A DNA stretch of 34,807 bases from Companilactobacillus versmoldensis DSM 14857 = KCTC 3814 (GTDB lineage Bacteria > Bacillota > Bacilli > Lactobacillales > Lactobacillaceae), in NCBI RefSeq assembly GCF_001434295.1, contig NZ_AZFA01000014.1:22700-57506 (forward strand). The letters are read 5' to 3'. Position 1 is the stretch's first letter; the number at the start of each line of letters is the position of its first letter. The notes under the pieces were generated by a model. The model did not search any database, was not told where the DNA came from, and saw only the letters and a list, made by a program, of their open reading frames with translations. The translations under genes and the position numbers were made by a program. This document shows, piece after piece, positions 17,181-25,876 of this stretch.

Positions 17181-17247
17181 GACTTCAAAAGGGGTAATTA
17201 AGTAACATAATATATTACACTAATCTATTGTTAGTTGAGGAAACAAT

Positions 17248-18501
17248 ATGAATACTAAGGGCTTTATGATGTCGAAATGGCGTCCGAATATCTATTTGTT
17301 TTTAACTGGTCAATTTTTATCAGGTGTCACCAGCATGGTCGTTCAGTATGCGATTATCTGGTATTTGACTAAAGAGACCGGCTCTGCCACCGTTTTAAGT
17401 TTTGCCACTTTACTAGGGATGCTGCCGATGGTCTTTTTGAGTCCGTTGATCGGTCCGTTTGTTGATCGGACTAATAAGAAAGTCTTATTGATTGTGCCTG
17501 ATATTGTGGCGGCATTAGTGGCAATAGTTTTATCAGTCGTGGGAATGATAAATAAGGATTTTCCGATTTGGTTGATATTCGTCTCGTTACTGATCCGTTC
17601 GATCGCGCAGACCTTTCAAATGCCGACGATTCAGTCAATCATGCCAACCATGGTGCCCAAAGATCAGTTGACCAAGGTAAATGGTCAATTAGGAATGGTC
17701 CAGTCAGCTAACATGATCATCGCTCCAGCTTTAGGAGCCTTGCTGTTTTCGATCGTACCGATAACCTTATTGATCTTATTAGACGTTGTCGGTGCAATCG
17801 TTGGTGTCTCGATCATCTTATTCGTACAGATCCCAGAAAATCCAGTCATCGACGAGAGAATGCACTTCTTATCTGATGTTAAATTTGGCCTGACAAAATT
17901 ACGTCAGAATAAAGGACTTTGGCGGATCACTTTGATGGGGACCGTCTTCACCTTACTATTTATGCCGGCAATGAGCATGTACCCGTTAATGACCTTGTCG
18001 TTTTTCCATGGGACAGTAGCTCAAGCTGGTATCGTTGAAGTAGTCTTCTCAGTCGGTATGTTAGTCGGTGGGGCGGTGATCGGCTTTCTCGGAAATTGGA
18101 AGGATCGCATGATCCCGATAATCCTGTCGATGATCGTCTTAAGTATTGCTTTTATCATCAGCGGCTTTTTGCCCGGAAATTACACTGGATTTCTGTGGTT
18201 CACAGTCCTGAATGGCTTAGCTGGATTATCAGCTCCATTTTTCAATACCTTATTGATGGCCATGATCCAGCAAAGTTATCCTTCGGAAATATTGGGTAAG
18301 GTGCTGGGAATTTTGAATTCGTTAATGAATATTTCTGGTCCAGTAGGATTGATTTTCGCTGGTCCGTTGGCCGATAAAATTGGTGTTAATATGTTATTCG
18401 TAATTTCAGGAATCGGTTCGATCTTTTGTGCGCTATTTGTTTACTTTAATTCAGCTACCCGAAATTATGATCTCGAATTACAAAAGAAACTAGACAACTA
18501 A
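17248..18501 (+). CDS. MFS transporter, macrolide-efflux-like (DHA3 type)
   Basis: A 417-residue membrane protein with about 12 hydrophobic segments. The start (WRPNIYLFLTGQFLSGVTSM) and the loop PLIGPFVDRTNKKVLLIVPD match the MefA/DHA3 branch of the major facilitator superfamily; the cytoplasmic loop D-R-T-N-K-K is the MFS motif A region. Export of a drug or metabolite is likely, but the substrate cannot be read. It has its own upstream region and terminator and separates the SRP RNA from dnaX, which are adjacent in Bacillus, so it looks like a later insertion. GAGGAAAC precedes the ATG. Confidence 0.88.
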   Translation: MNTKGFMMSKWRPNIYLFLTGQFLSGVTSMVVQYAIIWYLTKETGSATVLSFATLLGMLPMVFLSPLIGPFVDRTNKKVLLIVPDIVAALVAIVLSVVGMINKDFPIWLIFVSLLIRSIAQTFQMPTIQSIMPTMVPKDQLTKVNGQLGMVQSANMIIAPALGALLFSIVPITLLILLDVVGAIVGVSIILFVQIPENPVIDERMHFLSDVKFGLTKLRQNKGLWRITLMGTVFTLLFMPAMSMYPLMTLSFFHGTVAQAGIVEVVFSVGMLVGGAVIGFLGNWKDRMIPIILSMIVLSIAFIISGFLPGNYTGFLWFTVLNGLAGLSAPFFNTLLMAMIQQSYPSEILGKVLGILNSLMNISGPVGLIFAGPLADKIGVNMLFVISGIGSIFCALFVYFNSATRNYDLELQKKLDN

Positions 18502-18530
18502 GATGACTTGTAATAGGGTTATCTTTTTTT
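18500..18530 (+). terminator. Weak terminator after the MFS gene
   Basis: AAGATGAC pairs with GTTATCTT (one G-U) followed by T; the loop is ten bases, so it is weaker than the others here. Confidence 0.65.
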
Positions 18531-18594
18531 GTTTCAATCAAGTAAAACCGATTTTTTTGTGAAGCGGTTTAGCCACTAAAGTTAGTTTGTTTTG

Positions 18595-18603
18595 TGGTAA
18601 AAT
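18595..18603 (+). promoter_or_regulatory. Extended -10 promoter for dnaX operon
   Basis: TGGTAAAAT is a TG-N-TAAAAT extended -10, 31 bases before the dnaX ATG. Confidence 0.5.
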
Positions 18604-18633
18604 TTAAGTATTAAACACAAGTTAGGAGTAAAT

Positions 18634-20346
18634 ATGGCATATCAAGCATTATATCGGGTCTGGCGTCCCCAAACCTTTGCCGACGTAGTTGGTCAGGGGG
18701 TCATCACGCAAACACTGCGCAATGCCGTCGCCAGCAATATGACTAGTCATGCATATTTATTCAGTGGCCCAAGAGGGACTGGTAAAACGTCTTGTGCCAA
18801 AATTTTGGCTAAGGCAGTTAACTGTTTAAATCCTCAAGATGGAGAACCATGTAATAAATGTGAAATCTGTAAGGCGGCCAATGAGAACCGTCTTAACGAT
18901 GTGATCGAGATCGATGCGGCATCAAATAATGGTGTCGAAGAGATTCGTGATATTCGTGATAAAGTTAAATACGCACCAACTGAAGCAAAGTTCAAAGTTT
19001 ATATCATCGATGAAGTTCATATGCTTTCTCAAGGAGCTTTCAATGCTTTGTTGAAAACTTTGGAAGAACCACCAGCAAATGTCATGTTCATCTTGGCAAC
19101 GACGGAACCACAGAAGATCCCCGCAACCATCATCTCGCGGACTCAGAGTTTTACTTTTCGACGGATCTCGCGTCAAGATATCTTGGATCGAATGGAATTG
19201 ATCTTAAATGACAAAGAGATCGAATATGATGAAGAAGCTTTGAACATCATCGCTACATCAGCTGAAGGTGGGATGCGTGATGCCTTGAGTATCCTTGATC
19301 AAGCTTTGTCATTCGGGAATGATCAACTAACACTAAAGAATGCTCAAGAGGTCACTGGTGCCTTGAGCAATGAGCAAATAGTTTCATACATGACTGCTGT
19401 GGCTGAAAATAACCCAGCAGATGCATTAACTAACCTCTATAAAATTTTGGCCAGTGGCCGGTCAGCAATTCGTTTCACGGAGATGATCATCCGGGTATGT
19501 CGTAATATCATTTTATACAACTCTAACAGCGATTTATCCAATCAGATGGACAATACCATTATGACCAACGAAATGCTTGCTATAGCTGATAAATTCGATA
19601 ATCAGCGCCTGTTCTATATCGTCGACCAAGTCAGCAATACGCAGCGTAATTTAAAAAACTCCAATCAGACTGATGTTTATATGGAGATCTTGACGGTCAA
19701 GATCAGTGAGCCTCAGGTTGAGCAAACGAGTCAAGCGCCGGCTGCAGCAGAGTCGTCACAACCTCAAGACAATGTTCAAGTTGACCGGTTGAGTGAAGAG
19801 GTCCAACAATTAAAGTCGAAGATCAAGAATTTGGCTACTAATCAACCTCAAGCCCAAAAGAAACCAAAACCTCGTCGCAACAATAATAAGCAGTCGCATC
19901 TGAATAAGACGGCGATTTATCGAGTGCTTGGCAGTGCCACTAAGCAAGATCTCAATAGTGCTAAGGATATCTGGCCGGACGTGATGAACATGTTGTCAGT
20001 CACCCAACGAGCTATGATGAAAGTATCTGAACCAGTGGCCGCTAGTCCGGATGGGTTAGTGATGGCTTTTGATTATCCAATGTGGTTCGAACAAGCCCAA
20101 GAGGATCAAGACCTTTTGGATTCATTGACTGGTGATGTCAGCAAGCTGATGAAAAAACAAGTTCAGATCGTGATGGTGCCAAAACAAGAATGGCCTAATA
20201 TTCGTAAGGAATATATTTCTAATAATATTGATTTAAGCAAGAACAACGATGTAAAATCTAAACCAAAGGCAGCAAAATCTGACGAGACGATCGATGAGGC
20301 TGTGAAATTGTTTGGTCAAGATAATGTTGATGTTAAAAATGACTAG
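18634..20346 (+). CDS. dnaX: DNA polymerase III subunits gamma/tau
   Basis: A 570-residue clamp-loader ATPase. It starts MAYQALYRVWRPQTFADVVG; Walker A GPRGTGKTS is at 45-53, the four-Cys zinc module (CLNPQDGEPCNKCEICK) follows, and Walker B is IIDEVHML. AAA+ sensor and lid regions continue to about 240, then domain III and a long Gln/Pro/Lys-rich linker (about 365-430) lead to the tau-specific C-terminus. I see no clear A-rich slippery site for a programmed frameshift. AGGAG precedes the ATG. ebfC follows after 12 bases. Confidence 0.97.
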   Translation: MAYQALYRVWRPQTFADVVGQGVITQTLRNAVASNMTSHAYLFSGPRGTGKTSCAKILAKAVNCLNPQDGEPCNKCEICKAANENRLNDVIEIDAASNNGVEEIRDIRDKVKYAPTEAKFKVYIIDEVHMLSQGAFNALLKTLEEPPANVMFILATTEPQKIPATIISRTQSFTFRRISRQDILDRMELILNDKEIEYDEEALNIIATSAEGGMRDALSILDQALSFGNDQLTLKNAQEVTGALSNEQIVSYMTAVAENNPADALTNLYKILASGRSAIRFTEMIIRVCRNIILYNSNSDLSNQMDNTIMTNEMLAIADKFDNQRLFYIVDQVSNTQRNLKNSNQTDVYMEILTVKISEPQVEQTSQAPAAAESSQPQDNVQVDRLSEEVQQLKSKIKNLATNQPQAQKKPKPRRNNNKQSHLNKTAIYRVLGSATKQDLNSAKDIWPDVMNMLSVTQRAMMKVSEPVAASPDGLVMAFDYPMWFEQAQEDQDLLDSLTGDVSKLMKKQVQIVMVPKQEWPNIRKEYISNNIDLSKNNDVKSKPKAAKSDETIDEAVKLFGQDNVDVKND

Positions 20347-20358
20347 GAGGAAACGATT

Positions 20359-20703
20359 ATGAGTAAAGGACCTAACTTTGGAAATATGGGTGGCAATATG
20401 GCCGACTTGATGCGTCAGGCACAAAAGATGCAACAACAAGTCCAAGAAGCCCAAAACGAAATCAAGAACAGTGAGTACGAAGGAAAAGCTGCTGGCGATT
20501 TAGTTACCGTTAAAATTAATGGTGAAAGAAAAGTTACTGATCTAAAAATTGCTGAAAAATTAATTGATCCCGACGACCCCGACACATTGCAAGATATGGT
20601 TATCATGGCTTTGAACGATGCTAATGATAAAATGATGGAAGACCAAAAGAATAAACTTGGTCAATATGCCGGTGGTTTAGGCGGCATGAATGGAATGATG
20701 TAA
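20359..20703 (+). CDS. ebfC: Nucleoid-associated protein EbfC/YaaK (YbaB family)
   Basis: A 114-residue DNA-binding protein of the YbaB/EbfC family. The Gly/Met-rich N-terminus ([20 protein letters not shown]) leads to the long dimerisation helix, then the central sheet ([19 protein letters not shown]) and a C-terminal helix with a Gly/Met tail. GGAGGAAAC precedes the ATG. The dnaX-ebfC-recR order is conserved widely. Confidence 0.95.
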   Translation: MSKGPNFGNMGGNMADLMRQAQKMQQQVQEAQNEIKNSEYEGKAAGDLVTVKINGERKVTDLKIAEKLIDPDDPDTLQDMVIMALNDANDKMMEDQKNKLGQYAGGLGGMNGMM

Positions 20704-20704
20704 A

Positions 20705-21304
20705 ATGAATTACCCAGAACCAATTTCTAAATTGATCGATAGTTATATGCTGTTGCCTGGTATCGGTCGTAAGACTGCTACGAGAATGGCATTTTATACG
20801 TTGACGATGGATAAAGCTGATGTAAAAGAATTTTCTGATAATTTGATGTCAGCTAAAAATGATCTTCATCCATGTAAGATCTGTGGAAATATAACTACTG
20901 ATGAGATCTGTCCGATCTGCCGAGATAAGAATCGGGATCAATCAACTATTTTAGTTGTTGAGCAACCGAAAGATATCTTGTCGATCGATGACATGAATGC
21001 TTATGACGGGCTTTATCATGTCTTAGGTGGTGTTCTATCACCAGTCGATGGCGTTGGACCAGAAAATTTGAATATTAAGTTATTATTGAATCGGTTACGA
21101 GAAAATAAAGCGGTCAAAGAGCTGATCATTGCAACTAATGCTACTCCAGAAGGAGAAGCCACTGCTCAATACTTGGCCAAACTAGTTAAACCAGCTGGTA
21201 TCAAAGTTACCCGTCCAGCTCGAGGTTTAGCGGTAGGCTCAGATATTGAATATGCCGATGAAATGACTTTGAAGACCGCCGTTTTAGGACGTAGGGAGAT
21301 CTGA
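20705..21304 (+). CDS. recR: Recombination protein RecR
   Basis: A 199-residue protein that works with RecO/RecF to load RecA at gaps. An N-terminal helix-hairpin-helix ([18 protein letters not shown]) is followed by the C4 zinc finger ([16 protein letters not shown], about 57-72) and a Toprim domain ([15 protein letters not shown]). The ATG starts one base after the ebfC stop (TAAAATG), so the two are tightly coupled. Confidence 0.97.
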   Translation: MNYPEPISKLIDSYMLLPGIGRKTATRMAFYTLTMDKADVKEFSDNLMSAKNDLHPCKICGNITTDEICPICRDKNRDQSTILVVEQPKDILSIDDMNAYDGLYHVLGGVLSPVDGVGPENLNIKLLLNRLRENKAVKELIIATNATPEGEATAQYLAKLVKPAGIKVTRPARGLAVGSDIEYADEMTLKTAVLGRREI

Positions 21305-21306
21305 TC

Positions 21307-21594
21307 ATGTTTGGAAGAAAAAAGAAAGATATTAAAAAAATCGAAGATGATCGTTTATTAGACGATATCCGCGATATTCAAGCTAGAGCAAACAATATGC
21401 AGAAGCTAGTCGATAACTCATTAGAGGTTTCAGATGAAACTAGGATCAAACTTCGCTTAGAAATGTTGAAGTATCAATTCCTGTATCTTGAGGCTCGTCG
21501 TCGTAACGCTAAAGCTCGGGAGACGACTAATATTATCTTTAGTGATGAAGATACTTTCTTGAGTCAACCAAACACAGCTGAGCGTCATTGGTAA
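21307..21594 (+). CDS. yaaL: YaaL family protein (DUF2508)
   Basis: A 95-residue cytoplasmic protein of unknown function, assigned by its place directly after recR and by its pattern. A basic start (MFGRKKKDIKKIEDDRLLDD) is followed by an extended helical stretch rich in charged residues. It starts two bases after recR and ends the dnaX operon before a terminator. Function is not known in the family. Confidence 0.8.
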   Translation: MFGRKKKDIKKIEDDRLLDDIRDIQARANNMQKLVDNSLEVSDETRIKLRLEMLKYQFLYLEARRRNAKARETTNIIFSDEDTFLSQPNTAERHW

Positions 21595-21606
21595 AATAGT
21601 TAACTG

Positions 21607-21637
21607 AGCATTTCACGAATAGGTGAGATGCTTTTTT
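21607..21637 (+). terminator. Terminator after yaaL
   Basis: AGCATTTCAC pairs with GTGAGATGCT (one T-G) and is followed by T. Confidence 0.88.
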
Positions 21638-21681
21638 CATATCGTAAGTTAAGCATTTCTTTGTTAAAATTAGCTTGTTGA

Positions 21682-21711
21682 TTGTCTTTTTTTCCTATCT
21701 TCAAGTAAAAT
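21682..21711 (+). promoter_or_regulatory. Promoter for the tmk operon
   Basis: TTGTCT (21682-21687) and TAAAAT (21706-21711) with an 18-base spacer, 27 bases before the tmk ATG. Confidence 0.5.
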
Positions 21712-21738
21712 AGTTTATATTAACTAGGAGAGTATTCT

Positions 21739-22389
21739 ATGACAGGCATTTTTATATCATTTGAAGGACCAGACGGTGCTGGTAAGACCACAGCGTTACA
21801 AAATTTATTGCCGCAATTAAAAGCTGCAACTGATCAGGAGATTGTGGTGTCACGTGAGCCTGGTGGCAGTCCCATTGCTGAAAAGATTCGTAATATCATT
21901 TTAGATGTCAACGATGAATCGATGGACGCTGGGACTGAGGCATTATTGTATGCAGCCGCGCGAAGACAACATTTAGTCGATGTGATTTTACCAACTCTGC
22001 AAGCTAATAAAGTTATGTTGAGTGATCGTTTCGTCGATAGTTCCATCGCCTATCAAGGTGGGGGAAGACAACTGGGAACTAAAGAGGTTGCTTCGATCAA
22101 TGATTTCGCCATTGATGGACATCTACCTGATTTGACTATTTACTTTGATGTTTCGCCTGAAGTAGGATTATCTCGGATCAAGAAAGATCATGCTGATCAA
22201 ATGGATCGACTCGAGCAAGAATCTATCAAGTTCCATCAGCGGGTGCATGACTCTTATCTCAAGCTGGTTAAGGAAAATCCCCAGCGTATCGTTACGATTG
22301 ATGCTGAACAGGCACCAAAACAAGTCGTAGATGATGCATTGGCGGCAATTAAACAACGATTTCCAAATGTTTTTAACGGAGGCCATTAA
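21739..22389 (+). CDS. tmk: Thymidylate kinase
   Basis: A 216-residue kinase that phosphorylates dTMP to dTDP. P-loop GPDGAGKTT is at 10-18, SREPGGSPIAEKIR is the dTMP-binding DRX-like region (RepGG), and the SDRFVDSSIAYQGGGRQL segment (about 95-112) includes the conserved DR. The LID region contains Q-M-D-R-L-E. AACTAGGAGAG precedes the ATG. It is first in the tmk-darA-holB-yabA-rsmI cluster. Confidence 0.97.
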   Translation: MTGIFISFEGPDGAGKTTALQNLLPQLKAATDQEIVVSREPGGSPIAEKIRNIILDVNDESMDAGTEALLYAAARRQHLVDVILPTLQANKVMLSDRFVDSSIAYQGGGRQLGTKEVASINDFAIDGHLPDLTIYFDVSPEVGLSRIKKDHADQMDRLEQESIKFHQRVHDSYLKLVKENPQRIVTIDAEQAPKQVVDDALAAIKQRFPNVFNGGH

Positions 22390-22391
22390 TT

Positions 22392-22712
22392 ATGAAAATG
22401 ATTTTAGCAATTGTTCAAGACAAGGATAGTCAACAACTACAAACAAAATTAGTTAAAGACGGGTTTAGATTTACTCGCTTGCCATCAACTGGTGGGTTCT
22501 TAAAATCTGGTAACTCAACTTTTATCATGGGTGTCGAAGAAGAGAAAATCGATGATGCCTTGAACGTTATCAAACAAGCATGTCACACAAGATCACAATA
22601 TGTCACATCATCATTTGTTCTACCTGAAAGTGGGATCGGTGATCCGGTCGAAGTACAAGTTGGTGGAGCAACTTGTTTCATTTTGCCAGTGGACAAATTC
22701 GTGAGATTTTAA
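22392..22712 (+). CDS. darA: Cyclic di-AMP receptor DarA/PstA (YaaQ, PII-like)
   Basis: A 106-residue PII-fold protein that binds c-di-AMP as a trimer. The conserved FTRLPSTGGFLKSGNSTFIMG segment (about residues 27-47, shown here in part) matches the ligand-binding loop, and the family's C-terminal VGGATCFILPVDKFVRF is complete. It begins two bases after tmk. Its downstream target is not known with confidence in any species. Confidence 0.95.
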   Translation: MKMILAIVQDKDSQQLQTKLVKDGFRFTRLPSTGGFLKSGNSTFIMGVEEEKIDDALNVIKQACHTRSQYVTSSFVLPESGIGDPVEVQVGGATCFILPVDKFVRF

Positions 22713-22715
22713 GCA

Positions 22716-23669
22716 ATGGAAGATATTGCAGTCGAGCAACCAAAAGTAATCACTGAATTTCAAACGATTATTCAGGCGAAAATGTTGAGTCATGCATACT
22801 TGATTGATGGTTCATCTTCACAAGTTCGCAATCAAGTGGCGATCTGGTTGGCTCAGAGCCAATTTTGTGAGCATTTGGAGGCAGGGATGCCTGACCAAAC
22901 ATGTCAACGTTGTCGCAATATTGCTTTAGGCGATAATCCTGATGTTTTACAAGTTGAGACTGACAAGCAGAGCATTGGTGTGGACGATATCAAATATTTC
23001 AAAAAAGAAGCTAATATGACTGCCACACAAGGGAATCGCCGTGTGTTGATCATCAACGAAGCTGAAAAGATGACTAGTGCAGCCAGCAACAACTTATTGA
23101 AGACCATCGAGGAACCAGAAGGTAACTTGATGATCATCTTGTTGTGCAATTCTGCTAAGCAAATGTTGCCAACTATTCAATCTCGAGTGCAAATTTTTCA
23201 TCTATCTAATAAGAGCAATCGTGACGAGGTCAAAGATCTAGTCGAGTCTGGTTTTAAAGAGAACACGGCTCAGTTAGCTCTAAAGATCTCGGATGTAAAA
23301 CCTTTGATGACGATGGATGGCGAAGGCTATCAAAAGCTTCATGCAGCTATCGTCAATTGGCTCAAACGTTGTAACAGTGGGCAACTTAATAGTTTTATCG
23401 ATGTTCAAACAGACATCATGCCCTTGATTGAAAATAAGGATCAGCAACAAATATTTTTTGATATAATGAATCAACTTTTTAGTGATGTGTTATCAATTAG
23501 GTATCAAATTCATGATCCGTTGCTGATAAATGAAGATATACTTTCAAATAAGACAATGCCAACGATCGTGAATTATTCTGAAGAACTTTTTCATGCCGAG
23601 ACCATGTGGAAAAGTAATGTGGCATTTCAAGCCATTCTCGAAGATTTATCATTAAAATATGTGAATTAG
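22716..23669 (+). CDS. holB: DNA polymerase III subunit delta prime
   Basis: A 317-residue clamp-loader subunit related to DnaX. It has AAA+ folds with SHAYLIDG near the N-terminus, a Cys cluster CEHLEAGMPDQTCQRCRN, the sensor-like VLIINEAEKMTSAASNNLLK and KTIEEPEGNLMIILLC. The P-loop is degenerate (DGSSSQVRNQ where GKT would be), as expected for delta prime, which does not hydrolyse ATP. The ATG is three bases after darA. Confidence 0.93.
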   Translation: MEDIAVEQPKVITEFQTIIQAKMLSHAYLIDGSSSQVRNQVAIWLAQSQFCEHLEAGMPDQTCQRCRNIALGDNPDVLQVETDKQSIGVDDIKYFKKEANMTATQGNRRVLIINEAEKMTSAASNNLLKTIEEPEGNLMIILLCNSAKQMLPTIQSRVQIFHLSNKSNRDEVKDLVESGFKENTAQLALKISDVKPLMTMDGEGYQKLHAAIVNWLKRCNSGQLNSFIDVQTDIMPLIENKDQQQIFFDIMNQLFSDVLSIRYQIHDPLLINEDILSNKTMPTIVNYSEELFHAETMWKSNVAFQAILEDLSLKYVN

Positions 23670-23680
23670 TGGGTAAGAAT

Positions 23681-24022
23681 ATGGCAGAAAATGATTTATA
23701 TAGTGAATTTGAAGATATAACTAATAAACTTAGTGATTTAAGTACACAGCTGTCATCATTAAAGGAACAACTGTCAAAAAGTTTAGAAGAAAATGAAGAA
23801 TTAAAAATGGAGAACAAAAATCTCCGCAAGCATTTAGAAAAGGTCGATGATGAAACTAAAGATTTCGACCAAAGCGATTTACCAAGTTCACGTCTCAATT
23901 TAGAAAAGCTCTACGAAAAAGGCTTCCACGTGTGCCAACAATTTTATGGCTCACACCATGATGAACCTTGTATGTTTTGCTTGGATGTTATATATGGTAA
24001 TCGATCACAAAATCAAAAGTAA
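23681..24022 (+). CDS. yabA: Replication initiation control protein YabA
   Basis: A 113-residue regulator that bridges DnaA and DnaN and limits initiation. The N-terminal coiled coil (about 1-60, ITNKLSDLSTQLSSLKEQLS and on) leads to a C-terminal zinc module with Cys/His residues (FHVCQQFYGSHHDEPCMFCL). I take ATG 23681; a GTG at 23669 that overlaps the holB stop would add four residues. Linked to holB and rsmI as in Bacillus. Confidence 0.92.
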   Translation: MAENDLYSEFEDITNKLSDLSTQLSSLKEQLSKSLEENEELKMENKNLRKHLEKVDDETKDFDQSDLPSSRLNLEKLYEKGFHVCQQFYGSHHDEPCMFCLDVIYGNRSQNQK

Positions 24023-24035
24023 GGGAGCTATTTGA

Positions 24036-24908
24036 ATGAAGGAACAAAAGAGTTTTGTTGATAATTCGAAGGGCTGCCTTTTTTTAGTGCCAACACCGAT
24101 TGGTAATTTGAACGATATGACTTATCGAGCTGTCCAAACGTTAAAAGACGTTGATCTGGTCGCAGCTGAAGACACACGAAATACTAAAAATCTCTTAAAG
24201 TACTTTGAAATTACGACTGATTTGATCAGTTTCCATGAGCACAATACTGCCTCTCGGATCCCGGAATTAGTTGAAAAATTAAATTCAGGCCTTGATATTG
24301 CGCAAGTAAGTGATGCTGGGACGCCATCGATCAGTGATCCAGGTAAGGAATTGGTTAAAGCCGCAATCAAAGAAGATATCTCGGTCGTGCCATTGCCAGG
24401 AGCTACCGCTTCTACAACAGCCTTGATTGCCTCAGGTATCAGTCCACAGCCATTTTACTTCTATGGATTTTTACCTCGAAAAGGTAAAGAAAGAACTGAC
24501 GCCTTAATCGATTTGGCTAATCGAAACGAAACTACGATAGTTTATGAATCTCCGTACCGAGTTCAAAAAACTTTGGCTGACTTAGCGGAAAACTTTGGTA
24601 ATGACCGTCAGATAGTCTTAGCTAGAGAGCTAACTAAATTGCACGAAGCCTTTTTGCGAGGGAGTTTGACCCAGGTTATCGACTATTATTCAGAACATGA
24701 TCCTAAGGGGGAGTACGTTTTGATTATTGCTGGTAAACCTGAGTCAAAGACAGAAACGATGAGTGATGACCAGATAATCGAAGCAATCAATCGGTTGATC
24801 GAAGCTGGTAATAAGCCAAATAAGGCTATTAAAGAGATTGCCGCTCAAAACGACTTGAAGAAACAAACTGTTTATAATTTATATCATAATATTGAGGGGA
24901 ATAATTAA
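24036..24908 (+). CDS. rsmI: 16S rRNA (cytidine1402-2'-O)-methyltransferase RsmI
   Basis: A 290-residue tetrapyrrole-methylase fold protein. LVPTPIGNLNDMTYRAVQTL and DVDLVAAEDTRNTKNLLKYF at the start, ISFHEHN, VSDAGTPSISDPG and PLPGATASTTALIASG are all signature segments. AAGGGAG precedes the ATG. The product 2'-O-methylates C1402 of 16S rRNA in the decoding centre. The next gene begins two bases after the stop. Confidence 0.97.
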   Translation: MKEQKSFVDNSKGCLFLVPTPIGNLNDMTYRAVQTLKDVDLVAAEDTRNTKNLLKYFEITTDLISFHEHNTASRIPELVEKLNSGLDIAQVSDAGTPSISDPGKELVKAAIKEDISVVPLPGATASTTALIASGISPQPFYFYGFLPRKGKERTDALIDLANRNETTIVYESPYRVQKTLADLAENFGNDRQIVLARELTKLHEAFLRGSLTQVIDYYSEHDPKGEYVLIIAGKPESKTETMSDDQIIEAINRLIEAGNKPNKAIKEIAAQNDLKKQTVYNLYHNIEGNN

Positions 24909-24910
24909 TC

Positions 24911-25654
24911 ATGGATGAGACATCAAAAGCAGAAATTTTTACCGAGGACGCGGTCTTCCCATTTTATTTATCTAATTTTACAGGTGATATTAAGATATCG
25001 GCGCTTTTGGATGTTATGTTATTAGCCTCTGAAGACCAATTGAAACAAGAGGATGCTGACAGTGTTTCGATGGTCGACCACGGTCTAGGCTGGGTCGTGA
25101 CTCAATATCATATGGACATCGATAAAATGCCTGAAGTTGGCCAGAAACTAAAGGTAAGCACCAGAGCTACTAGCTACAATAAGTTCTTCTTTTATCGTTA
25201 TTTTTGGATCGATGATTTAGATGGTAACCGTTTGGTAACCTTACAGAGTGCCTTTGTTCTGATCGATATTAAGGAAAGAAAAATTGTTTCAGCTGCCTAT
25301 AATTTGAAATATATGTTTGGTTCCCAAGCAACGAACAAGATCAAACTCTTTGCCAGATTGAAGGAACCAACGGAATACGATGCAAAATCGATCCAGCATA
25401 TCGGATATTACAATATCGATGTCAATCGTCACGTCAATAATACTTATTATTTCGACTGGATGGTCGATTCATTGGACATTGATTTCATTGCTGAACATCG
25501 TATCAAGAGCATGGATATTAAATATGACAAGGAATTGAACTTGCATAGTAAACCTGAAATGTATGTCAAGACTGATGATCTAATGACGACGCACTGGATC
25601 AGAAATGATGATAAATTAAACGCTATTGCTCAGATTTATTGGGAAAACAAATAA
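24911..25654 (+). CDS. Acyl-ACP thioesterase
   Basis: A 247-residue double hot-dog protein of the FatA/FatB-like family (PF01643), which releases fatty acids from acyl carrier protein. The second-domain active-site pattern NRHVNNTYY gives Asn172, His174 and Asn176/177, and the first domain contains the W-V-V-T-Q-Y and R-A-T-S-Y-N-K strands. The catalytic acid after this motif (a DW(M/V)VD context) is present. It sits two bases after rsmI, a common lactobacillus arrangement. Chain-length preference cannot be read. Confidence 0.9.
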   Translation: MDETSKAEIFTEDAVFPFYLSNFTGDIKISALLDVMLLASEDQLKQEDADSVSMVDHGLGWVVTQYHMDIDKMPEVGQKLKVSTRATSYNKFFFYRYFWIDDLDGNRLVTLQSAFVLIDIKERKIVSAAYNLKYMFGSQATNKIKLFARLKEPTEYDAKSIQHIGYYNIDVNRHVNNTYYFDWMVDSLDIDFIAEHRIKSMDIKYDKELNLHSKPEMYVKTDDLMTTHWIRNDDKLNAIAQIYWENK

Positions 25655-25720
25655 TTCGATGAACATATCAGTTTGTTCTAGTAATCAGCTGTGCTAGTAT
25701 TGATTGGTATTAAAAATTTT

Positions 25721-25814
25721 GGAGTAGGATTCAAAGCGTAAAGTGCTGGTGGAACGGAATGTGAACACCGGACAAAGGGGATTTTCACCGCGGTTTTGTT
25801 TCCGCATTCGCCAC
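25721..25814 (+). promoter_or_regulatory. THF (tetrahydrofolate) riboswitch
   Basis: The RNA starts GGAGTAGGATTCAAAGCGTA and has the P3 hairpin CTGGTG...CACCGG (25745-25770), the CGGAATGT loop and its pseudoknot partner GCATTCG (25804-25810), and the conserved ACCGCGGT. These match the folT-type THF riboswitch in order and spacing (comparison from memory). It lies upstream of the folate transporter gene, so folate status should control folT. Confidence 0.88.
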
Positions 25815-25856
25815 ATATATAGTTAATCGCCATACTCTAGTTATATTTTGTGGCAG

Positions 25857-25868
25857 CTCCTTTAGGAG
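25857..25868 (+). promoter_or_regulatory. Shine-Dalgarno-sequestering hairpin before folT
   Basis: CTCC-TTTA-GGAG folds the folT ribosome site (GGAG) into a stem. Upstream, GCCAC (25810-25814) can pair with GTGGC (25850-25854), connecting the aptamer to this region. Control by translation initiation is inferred. Confidence 0.5.
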
Positions 25869-25876
25869 ATGTCAAA

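Noticed and set aside
18634-20346. Programmed frameshift in dnaX that would give gamma
   Set aside because: No A-AAA-AAG-type slippery run with a downstream structure was seen at the expected position.
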